Part shown: positions 1-5,300 of the stretch, piece after piece | Numbering within the stretch: position 1 is the first letter of the stretch | Layout: each line of letters starts with the position of its first letter | Notes under the pieces: model-generated | Database searches by the model: none | What the model saw: only the letters and a program-made list of their open reading frames with translations | What the model was told of the DNA's origin: nothing | Source of the DNA: Burkholderiales bacterium | Lineage (GTDB): Bacteria; Pseudomonadota; Gammaproteobacteria; Burkholderiales; Usitatibacteraceae | Length of the DNA stretch: 5,723 nucleotides | Direction of reading: 5' to 3' | Assembly (NCBI GenBank): GCA_017880705.1 | Contig: JADGRS010000230.1 | Span: 1 to 5,723, forward strand | Program-made: the position numbers and the translations under genes

Positions 1-338
1 CGCAGCGCGAGCAGGCCCAGAAGATGATCGGCGAGATCCACCAGCAGTTCATCACCGTCGTTCGCGAGGGGCGCGGCAAGCGGCTGAAGGAAACGCCGGA
101 GATGTTCTCGGGCCTCGTCTGGACCGGCGAGCAGAGCATCAAGCTCGGCCTCGCCGACGGCCTCGGCAGCCTCGACTATGTCGCGCGCGAGGTGATCAAG
201 GCCGAGAAGATCGTCGACTATTCTCCGAAGGACAACGTCTTCGAGCAGCTCTCCGAGCGCCTCGGGACGCAATTCGGCGCGAGCCTCGGCCGGGCGGCGG
301 TCGATTCGGCGACGCGCTCGGCTATCGGAGTCCGATAA
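1..338 (+). CDS. sppA: Signal peptide peptidase SppA (S49 family), C-terminal part, 5' end outside window
   Basis: This is the last 111 or so codons of a membrane-associated serine protease of family S49, which degrades signal peptides left in the membrane after protein export. The reading frame is open from base 3 and ends at TAA 336-338, so the true start and the catalytic Ser and Lys regions lie upstream of the window. The visible sequence carries the C-terminal S49 signature: a conserved block with GLVWTGEQSIKLGLADGLGS (bases about 108-167), which is the usual 'R/VWTGxQAxxxGLVDxLG' element, preceded by a helix like FITVVREGRGKRL. The ATG at base 24 is internal, not the start. The tail after the S49 block (about 50 residues) is Ala/Arg-rich and poorly conserved. 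The c-di-GMP gene begins 6 bases downstream, so the two are probably co-transcribed. The family call is secure; the exact ortholog is inferred from a fragment. Confidence 0.9.
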   Translation, partial: QREQAQKMIGEIHQQFITVVREGRGKRLKETPEMFSGLVWTGEQSIKLGLADGLGSLDYVAREVIKAEKIVDYSPKDNVFEQLSERLGTQFGASLGRAAVDSATRSAIGVR

Positions 339-344
339 GGGACG

Positions 345-3191
345 ATGAGCGCGATCGCGAAGGGGCCCACGCGCATCGACGGCGACCTGGTCCGCGAAGC
401 GCTGGACCGCGCGCCCGTGGGAATCGCGGTGTTGTCGACCGACGGCACCTTCCGCTTCGCGAACCGCGCGCTGTGCGAAATGATGGGCTACCCGCGCTCG
501 GCGCTCGAGGGCCAGTCCTATAGCGCCTTCGTGCCCGCCTCGGAGCTGGCGGGCGACGAAGAGCACCTACGGAGGATCCGCGAGGGCGGCGATCCGCCCG
601 CAGCGATCGACACGCGCCTCACCCGCAAGGACGGCACGCAGCTCTGGGTGCGCGTGAGCGCCACCGCGATCCGCGATCCCTCGAACGAGACGCGCTACAT
701 CGTTTCGGCGATCGTCGACCTGAGCGAGCAGCGCGAGAAGGACCGCTCGCTTCGCCAGACGAACGGCTTCCTTGCCGCCGTCGTCCAGAATGCCCCCGTC
801 GCCATCTATACGTCGGACCTCGACGGAGCGGTGACCTTCTGGAATCCCGCCGCGGAACGCACCTTCGGCTTCACCGCGCAGGACGTCATCGGTCGCGTCC
901 CCCCGTTCATTCCCGAAGGGAAGATCGATGAATCGGTCGAGTTGCGGAACCGCGTGCTCGCCGGCGAGGTGCTGAGCGGCCTCGAGCTCGAGCGCCGGCG
1001 CGCCGACGGCAGCATGATCACGATCCACGGCGCGGCGGCGCCGCTGCGTGACGAGGCCGATCGCGTGACGGGCCTCCTCGTCGCGTGCGTCGACGTGAGC
1101 GAGGCGCGGCGCGCGACGGCGGAGCTCGAGCGCCACCTGCATTTCACGCGCGCGCTGCTCGACGCGATCCCGAATCCCGTCTACTACAAGGATCGCGAGG
1201 GCCGCTACCTCGCCTACAACCGCGCGTGGAGCGACATCTTCGGCCGCGGCGCCGACTGGATCGGGAAGACGGGATTCGACCTCTTCGATCCGGCGACCGC
1301 GCGCGAGCACCAGGAGCGCGACCGCCCGCTCATCGAGCGCCCGTCGTCCACGACCTACGAGAGCCTCGTGCCCGGTACCGACGGCTCCCCGCACCAGATG
1401 CTCTTCAACAAGGTGAGCTTCGTCGACCAGCGCGGCGACGTGGCGGGCGTCATCAGCGTGGTGACCGACGTCACGCGCTACAAGCAGACCGAGAGCGCGC
1501 TGGAGGCGAGCGAGGCGCGCTTCCGCGTGCTCACGGAAAGCACCATCGACCTGATCTCGGTGTGCGACGCCGACGGAACCCTGCAATACCAGAGCGGGGC
1601 GCTGCGCCAGCTTCTCGGCTTCGATCCCGCGGACACGGTCGGCAGGAGCGTCTTCGAATTCGTGCATCGCGACGATGTCGAGCATGTGCGGGCGGCGTTC
1701 AGGCGCATGCTCGAGACGCGGCAGCTCACCGAGCCGGTGGAGTTTCGCCTGCGGCACCGCGACGGCGGCTGGCGAACCTTCGAATCCCTGGGCACGAACT
1801 GCATCGCCAACCTGCACATTCGCGGGATCGTCTGGAACTCGCGAGACGTGACCGACCGCAAGGTGATCCAGCAGCGCATCCAGCACCTCGCCTACCACGA
1901 CAATCTCACGGGCCTGCCCAACCGCGGGCTCCTGCAGGACCGCCTCGCGCGCTCGATCGCGCGCGCCGAGCGCTCCGGGCGCAAGGTCGCGGTGCTCTTC
2001 ATCGACCTCGACAACTTCAAGAACATCAACGACACGCTGGGCCACGACGTGGGCGACGAGCTGCTGCGCCAGGTGTCGCGGCGGCTCAGCGAATGCGTGC
2101 GCCTCGAGGACACCATCGCGCGGCAGGGCGGCGACGAGTTCATCGTGCTCCTCGACAACCTTGACGACGGGCGCAACGCTTCCTTCGTGGCGCAGAAGAT
2201 CCTGAACGCGCTGCGCCGGCCGCTCACGCTCGGCGGCACCGAGCAGCACGTGAGCGGCTCGGTCGGCATCGCCCTCTATCCAGAGGACGGCCGCGACGCG
2301 CAGACCCTCATGAAGAACGCCGACACGGCGATGTTCCACGGGAAGGGCCTGGGCAAGAACACCTACCAGTACTTCACCGCGCAGATGAACATCGCGGTGA
2401 AGCGGCGCATGACGCTCGAGTCGGCGCTGCGCCGCGCCGTGATGCAGAAGGATTTCGTGCTTCACTACCAGCCGCAGATCGATCTCCAGACCGGCGAGAT
2501 CGTCGCGGTCGAGGCGCTGGTGCGGTGGAAGACCGAGGATAGCGGCACGGTGATGCCGGGCGACTTCATCCCGCTCGCCGAGGAGACCGGCCTCATCAAC
2601 GAGATCGGCGAGTGGGTGCTGCGCGAGGGCTGCCGCCAGGCGAAGGAATGGCAGGAAATGGGCCTCGCGGGAAGCCGGCGCATGGCGATCAACCTTTCGG
2701 CGCGGCAGTTCAGCGACAAGGGCTTCCTCGACATGGTGGTGCGAGTCCTCGCCGAGACGGGCCTCGCGGGGCACTGCCTCGAGCTCGAGATCACCGAGAG
2801 CCAGGTGATGCGCCAGACCGAAGGGATGATCCAGCTGCTGAACAATCTCGCGGAGATGGGCGTGCACCTCGCCATCGACGATTTCGGCACCGGCTACTCG
2901 AGCCTTTCGTACCTGAAGCGGCTGCCGATCCAGAAGCTGAAGATCGACCAATCGTTCGTGCGCGACATCACCATCGACCCCAACGACACGGCGATCGTCG
3001 TCGCGATCATCAACATGGCGAGGAGCCTCGACCTCGAGACCATCGCCGAAGGAGTCGAGACCGCGGGCCAGCTCGCGCTGCTGCGCTCGAAGGGCTGCCA
3101 GGTGGGGCAGGGCTTCTTCTTTTCCGTGCCGCTCCCGGCCCAGGAGCTCTATCCGCTGCTTCGCATCAATCACATCGCCGTCGAGGGCTAG
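345..3191 (+). CDS. Four-PAS sensor protein with GGDEF and EAL domains (c-di-GMP cyclase/phosphodiesterase)
   Basis: This 948-residue soluble protein has no signal peptide or membrane segment that I can see. GGDEF domains make c-di-GMP from two GTP; EAL domains hydrolyse it to pGpG. The order is four PAS domains (about 15-127, 140-252, 266-377, 392-503), GGDEF (about 515-675) and EAL (about 695-938). Each PAS ends in a D-x-(S/T) linker: VDLS 124-127, VDVS 249-252, TDVT 374-377, RDVT 500-503. The GGDEF half has NLTGLPNR 520-527, FIDLDNF with metal-binding D554, RLED at 586-589 (inhibitory I-site, exactly five residues before) and GGDEF 595-599. The EAL half has EAL 723-725, N783, ELEITE 813-818, DD 845-846, K866, E902 and Q922, the full set of expected active-site residues. 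Both halves therefore look catalytic. PAS ligands cannot be read from sequence. The ATG start lies 6 bases after the sppA stop with a weak AAGGGA ribosome site that overlaps that stop, so expression probably depends on the sppA transcript and ribosome read-over. The net direction of activity is unknown. Confidence 0.96.
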   Translation: MSAIAKGPTRIDGDLVREALDRAPVGIAVLSTDGTFRFANRALCEMMGYPRSALEGQSYSAFVPASELAGDEEHLRRIREGGDPPAAIDTRLTRKDGTQLWVRVSATAIRDPSNETRYIVSAIVDLSEQREKDRSLRQTNGFLAAVVQNAPVAIYTSDLDGAVTFWNPAAERTFGFTAQDVIGRVPPFIPEGKIDESVELRNRVLAGEVLSGLELERRRADGSMITIHGAAAPLRDEADRVTGLLVACVDVSEARRATAELERHLHFTRALLDAIPNPVYYKDREGRYLAYNRAWSDIFGRGADWIGKTGFDLFDPATAREHQERDRPLIERPSSTTYESLVPGTDGSPHQMLFNKVSFVDQRGDVAGVISVVTDVTRYKQTESALEASEARFRVLTESTIDLISVCDADGTLQYQSGALRQLLGFDPADTVGRSVFEFVHRDDVEHVRAAFRRMLETRQLTEPVEFRLRHRDGGWRTFESLGTNCIANLHIRGIVWNSRDVTDRKVIQQRIQHLAYHDNLTGLPNRGLLQDRLARSIARAERSGRKVAVLFIDLDNFKNINDTLGHDVGDELLRQVSRRLSECVRLEDTIARQGGDEFIVLLDNLDDGRNASFVAQKILNALRRPLTLGGTEQHVSGSVGIALYPEDGRDAQTLMKNADTAMFHGKGLGKNTYQYFTAQMNIAVKRRMTLESALRRAVMQKDFVLHYQPQIDLQTGEIVAVEALVRWKTEDSGTVMPGDFIPLAEETGLINEIGEWVLREGCRQAKEWQEMGLAGSRRMAINLSARQFSDKGFLDMVVRVLAETGLAGHCLELEITESQVMRQTEGMIQLLNNLAEMGVHLAIDDFGTGYSSLSYLKRLPIQKLKIDQSFVRDITIDPNDTAIVVAIINMARSLDLETIAEGVETAGQLALLRSKGCQVGQGFFFSVPLPAQELYPLLRINHIAVEG

Positions 3192-3193
3192 AG

Positions 3194-3217
3194 GCCCCGG
3201 CTTCCCGCCGCCGCGGC
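3194..3217. terminator. Possible weak hairpin between convergent genes
   Basis: The 30-base gap between the stop of the GGDEF-EAL gene (3191) and the stop of the methylase gene (3222, minus strand) contains GCCCCGGC at 3194-3201 and GCCGCGGC at 3210-3217. They pair in 7 of 8 positions around an 8-base loop. Location between convergent genes fits a bidirectional terminator, but there is no run of T after it on either strand (GTTCTC on plus), so it is not a classic intrinsic terminator. In such GC-rich DNA it may be chance. Confidence 0.25.
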
Positions 3218-3221
3218 GTTC

Positions 3222-3935
3222 TCAGGCGAGCAGGAGGAAGATGGCCGGCCGCCTGCCGATGACCGCGGCGTCCTTGCGCCACCCATCGATCGTCTTCATG
3301 CGGATCCATTCACGCGGTGAAGTGAGCTCGGCGGCGACGGCGAGGCGCGACGACCCGCGGCACGACAGCAGGAGATCGGCGAGGAGCGGCTCGTTGCGGT
3401 ACGGCGTCTCGATGAAGACCTGGGTTTCGGCGTGCTTCGCGGAATGACGCTCGAGCTCCACGATGCGCTCGCGCCGCGCGGCGGATTCGGCCGGAAGATA
3501 TCCCACGAAGCGGAAGCGCTGCCCGTCGAGGCCGCTCGCCATGAGGGCGAGCAGGATCGAGGAGGGCCCGACGCAGGGAACGACCGCGACCCCGCGCCCA
3601 TGCGCCGCGGCGACCAGAAGCGCTCCCGGATCCGCGATCGCAGGCAACCCCGCTTCGGACAGCAATCCCGTGTCCCTGCCGGCGAGAACGCCGTCGAGCA
3701 GCTCCGCGATGTCCGCGGCCGCGGTGTGCTCGTTGAGCTCGGCCATCGCGATCTCGCGCATCGGCTTGCGGTGGCCGCACGCCGCGAGATACGCGCGCGC
3801 CGATTTCGCGTTCTCGACGATGAACGAATCGAGCGATCGAATGCGCTCGAGCACCGGCGCGGGGACCACGTCCTCGGGAGGCGTGTCTTCGGAAAGCCAC
3901 GCCGGCAGCAGGAAGAGGCGCCCCGTCGCGCTCAA
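3222..3935 (-). CDS. RsmI-like SAM-dependent methyltransferase (tetrapyrrole methylase fold)
   Basis: This 237-residue protein belongs to the tetrapyrrole (corrin/porphyrin) methylase superfamily, in the branch related to RsmI, which 2'-O-methylates C1402 of 16S rRNA. It resembles RsmI at GLLSEAGLPAIADPG (90-104; RsmI has SDAGTPxISDPG), PCVGPSSILLALMASGL (120-136), FVGYLP (143-148) and FIETPYR (174-180). It differs at the N-terminus: the RsmI 'ATPIGNLxD' element is replaced by LPAWLSEDTP, and at 237 residues it is shorter than RsmI (about 280). It matches a short RsmI-like family I recognise from Betaproteobacteria, ending in RPxIFLLLA, whose substrate I do not know; calling it RsmI itself would be overreach. 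The start is TTG at 3935-3933; no ATG or GTG was seen in frame just upstream, and the fold begins at residue 5. TTGA forms a four-base overlap with the maf stop, so translation is likely coupled to maf. Confidence 0.88.
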   Translation of the reverse strand: MSATGRLFLLPAWLSEDTPPEDVVPAPVLERIRSLDSFIVENAKSARAYLAACGHRKPMREIAMAELNEHTAAADIAELLDGVLAGRDTGLLSEAGLPAIADPGALLVAAAHGRGVAVVPCVGPSSILLALMASGLDGQRFRFVGYLPAESAARRERIVELERHSAKHAETQVFIETPYRNEPLLADLLLSCRGSSRLAVAAELTSPREWIRMKTIDGWRKDAAVIGRRPAIFLLLA

Positions 3936-4516
3936 GGAATCTCGATGCCTTCGGCTCGCAGGATCCCAGCGAGCGCGATCAGGGGCAAGCCCACTAGCGC
4001 GGTGGGATCGTCTCCCGATAGCCGCGACAGGAGCGCGATGCCGAGCCCCTCGCTCTTCGCGCTTCCCGCGCAGTCGAGCGCGGGCTCCCGGGCGAGGTAG
4101 CGCTCGATGTCGGTATCGGAGAGCGCGCGAAACTCGACGTCGGTGGTCACGAGGCGATCATGGCGCTTGCCGCTCGCGCCGTTCAGCACGCACAGCGCCG
4201 TGTGGAACGCCACCGCGCGGCCGCTGAGTTGGCGCAACTGGCGGCGCGCATTGTCGAGGGTGCCCGGCTTTCCGATCGGTGCTCCATCGACCTCGGCAAC
4301 CTGGTCGGAGCCGATGACGATCGCGCCGGGCCAGCGCGCGAGCGCTGCCGCGGCCTTGGCGTGGGCGAGGCGAACGGCGGTATCGCGGGGGCTTTCCTTT
4401 GCCAGGGCACGCTCGTCGATCTCGGGTGACCATGTCTCGAACGCGACCGCGAGCCGCGCTAGCAGCTCGCGCCGATAGGGCGAGCCCGACGCAAGCACCA
4501 ATGAAATATCATTCAA
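3932..4516 (-). CDS. maf: Maf family nucleotide pyrophosphatase, YceF type (probable 7-methyl-GTP pyrophosphatase)
   Basis: This 194-residue cytoplasmic protein has the usual Maf length. Maf proteins cleave non-canonical or modified nucleoside triphosphates to the monophosphate and pyrophosphate; the YceF branch prefers 7-methyl-GTP. Visible motifs are LASGSPYRRELL (8-19), PEIDE (31-35), IGSDQVA (68-74) with the family's catalytic Asp at 71, GKPGT (82-86), CAGSAKSEGLGI (149-160) and DPTALVGLPLIAL (170-182). The aromatic Tyr14 in the first motif and Glu156 in KSEG point to the YceF type rather than the YhdE (dTTP/UTP) type, which has Arg and Gln there. The start is taken as TTG 4516-4514: the frame has a TAA stop at 4528-4526, there is no ATG, and a weak AAGAAG ribosome site lies just upstream. 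It is divergent from the DUF177 gene and is the first gene of a two-gene unit with the methylase. Family certain; substrate inferred from motifs. Confidence 0.95.
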   Translation of the reverse strand: MNDISLVLASGSPYRRELLARLAVAFETWSPEIDERALAKESPRDTAVRLAHAKAAAALARWPGAIVIGSDQVAEVDGAPIGKPGTLDNARRQLRQLSGRAVAFHTALCVLNGASGKRHDRLVTTDVEFRALSDTDIERYLAREPALDCAGSAKSEGLGIALLSRLSGDDPTALVGLPLIALAGILRAEGIEIP

Positions 4517-4524
4517 ATCAGCTT

Positions 4525-4553
4525 CTTATTGAATTTAGTTAAGCTAAAGTCTA
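4525..4553 (-). promoter_or_regulatory. Possible weak promoter for maf and the methylase
   Basis: Reading the minus strand, TAGACT (4553-4548, 4 of 6 to TTGACA) and AATAAG (4530-4525, 4 of 6 to TATAAT) are separated by 17 bases. Transcription would begin near 4518, only about two bases before the TTG start of maf. The matches are weak and the sequence is AT-rich, so chance is a real alternative; the maf promoter may instead lie inside the start of the divergent gene. Confidence 0.3.
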
Positions 4554-4557
4554 TCAT
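4529..4557 (+). promoter_or_regulatory. Sigma70-type promoter for the yceD-rpmF-plsX unit
   Basis: TTGAAT at 4529-4534 (4 of 6 to TTGACA) and TATCAT at 4552-4557 (5 of 6 to TATAAT) are separated by exactly 17 bases, in the only strongly AT-rich stretch of the window. The expected transcription start, six to eight bases past the -10 box, falls at about 4563-4565, on or beside the A of the ATG at 4565. A dyad, TTTAG/CTAAA at 4534-4538 and 4544-4548, fills the spacer and could be an operator. Confidence 0.6.
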
Positions 4558-4564
4558 ATCTGCC

Positions 4565-5065
4565 ATGGTCGAAAATCCCGTCATTCACCCCGAGCGTATC
4601 TCCGAGAAGCCGATCGTCTTCGCAGGCCGGATCGATCTCGAGGATTTTCCGAGGCTCGAGGAATCGTTGGCGAACCGCGACGCCAAGCTCGATTACACCG
4701 TCACGGCCCGCCTGGACAAGCAGCGTCGAAAGGTAGTGTCATGTATAATCGAAGGCTTCGTTTTTCTTACGTGCCAGACCACCCTGGAAGCATTCCGGCA
4801 CGAGGTTTCCATCGATGACCGGCTGGTTCTCGTCGACGACGAGTCGCAGTTGCCGCCGATCGAGGAGGAAAGCGACGCGGAGGATTACCTGGTCGCGGAC
4901 GAGCCGATCGATGTCCTGGACCTGGTCGAAGACGCGGTGCTCCTCGCGCTGCCCATGGTGCCACGCAAGCCGGGGCTGGACGAGGCGCAGCTCGCAGGCA
5001 AGCGCGAGGATCCGCGACAGTCGCCGTTCGCCGCGCTCGCGAGCCTGAAGAAACGACCGAAATGA
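4565..5065 (+). CDS. yceD: DUF177 family protein YceD (23S rRNA accumulation / ribosome-linked)
   Basis: This 166-residue acidic cytoplasmic protein belongs to DUF177 (YceD), encoded almost always just before rpmF and linked in E. coli to 23S rRNA accumulation. The family is recognised from the PIVFAGRIDLEDFPRL start (16-31), the central beta region, and the acidic patch with PIDVLDLVEDAVLLALPMVPR (114-134), plus its position before rpmF. The start chosen is ATG 4565: an in-frame TTG at 4529 would put the start codon inside the promoter -35 box and add 12 residues with no family support. There is no Shine-Dalgarno sequence before this ATG, which with the promoter position suggests a leaderless transcript. 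Oddity: where relatives usually have a C-x-x-C-L element, this one has Cys70-Gln-Thr-Thr, so the second Cys is missing, and the Cys often found after the LALPxxPR segment is also absent. Codons around 4733-4747 are unusually AT-rich. Confidence 0.9.
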   Translation: MVENPVIHPERISEKPIVFAGRIDLEDFPRLEESLANRDAKLDYTVTARLDKQRRKVVSCIIEGFVFLTCQTTLEAFRHEVSIDDRLVLVDDESQLPPIEEESDAEDYLVADEPIDVLDLVEDAVLLALPMVPRKPGLDEAQLAGKREDPRQSPFAALASLKKRPK

Positions 5066-5080
5066 TGTCTGCAAAACCTT

Positions 5081-5085
5081 AGGAG
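5081..5085 (+). promoter_or_regulatory. Strong ribosome binding site of rpmF
   Basis: AGGAG lies six bases before the rpmF ATG at 5092. It is the clearest Shine-Dalgarno sequence in the window and contrasts with yceD and plsX, which have none; this fits the high output needed for a ribosomal protein. Confidence 0.85.
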
Positions 5086-5091
5086 AAAGTC

Positions 5092-5268
5092 ATGGCCGTT
5101 CAACAGAACAAGAAGTCGGCGTCGAAGCGCGGGATGCACCGGGCGCACGATCACCTGAGCAAGCCGCCGGTCGCGGTCGAGCCCATCACGGGCGAGTCGC
5201 ACCTGCGCCACCACATCTCGCCGTCGGGCTACTACCGCGGCAAGAGGGTCATCCAGACCAAGGACTGA
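5092..5268 (+). CDS. rpmF: 50S ribosomal protein L32
   Basis: This 58-residue basic protein ([20 protein letters not shown] at the start, then [17 protein letters not shown] at 38-54) is bacterial L32, a small component of the large ribosomal subunit. Length and sequence match the E. coli protein closely in the N-terminal NK-x-x-SKRGM-R-x-HD segment and the C-terminal GE-x-HLRHHI-x-x-x-GYYRG segment. It contains no cysteine, so it is the zinc-free (C-minus) form, as in E. coli. The start is fixed by the strong AGGAG site. It lies 26 bases after yceD and 27 bases before plsX on the same strand, the standard arrangement for co-transcription with phospholipid and fatty-acid genes. Confidence 0.98.
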   Translation: MAVQQNKKSASKRGMHRAHDHLSKPPVAVEPITGESHLRHHISPSGYYRGKRVIQTKD

Positions 5269-5277
5269 CGCGCGGCC

Positions 5278-5300
5278 TTCATTGCGACCGCCGCAATGAA
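5278..5300 (+). promoter_or_regulatory. Perfect 9-bp inverted repeat enclosing the plsX start codon
   Basis: TTCATTGCG (5278-5286) and CGCAATGAA (5292-5300) are exact reverse complements separated by the five bases ACCGC. In the mRNA this would be a nine-pair hairpin with the plsX ATG (5296-5298) inside the 3' arm. It begins nine bases after the rpmF stop. No T run follows, so it is not an intrinsic terminator. A role in translation control or as a protein site is inference. Confidence 0.5.

Noticed and set aside
1085..2164. A 359-codon plus-strand frame inside the GGDEF-EAL gene
   Set aside because: It is Arg/Ala/Pro-rich out-of-frame translation of a gene with clear domains throughout; no frameshift is needed to explain the real protein.
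567..3173. An 868-codon open frame on the minus strand opposite the GGDEF-EAL gene
   Set aside because: Its codons are in exact register with the sense codons, so antisense stops arise only from sense TTA, CTA or TCA, which are rare in GC-rich DNA; the frame ends precisely at the CTA codon at 567-569. The translation is low in complexity (rich in Arg, Ala, Val, Asp, Glu, Leu, His) and resembles no family. It is a composition shadow.
3209..3219. GC palindrome CGCCGCGGCG in the convergent gap
   Set aside because: It has no loop and is made of simple CG-rich sequence; expected by chance in this DNA.
3432..4227. Long plus-strand frames opposite the methylase and maf genes
   Set aside because: Arg/Ser/Ala-rich shadows; the minus-strand frames hold strong family motifs over their whole length.
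4529..4564. TTG at 4529 as an earlier start for yceD
   Set aside because: The codon lies in the -35 box of the promoter, upstream of any plausible transcription start, and the 12 added residues have no counterpart in the family.
5278..5300. The rpmF-plsX hairpin as an intrinsic terminator
   Set aside because: No T run follows on either strand, its 3' arm contains the plsX start codon, and plsX is normally co-transcribed with rpmF.
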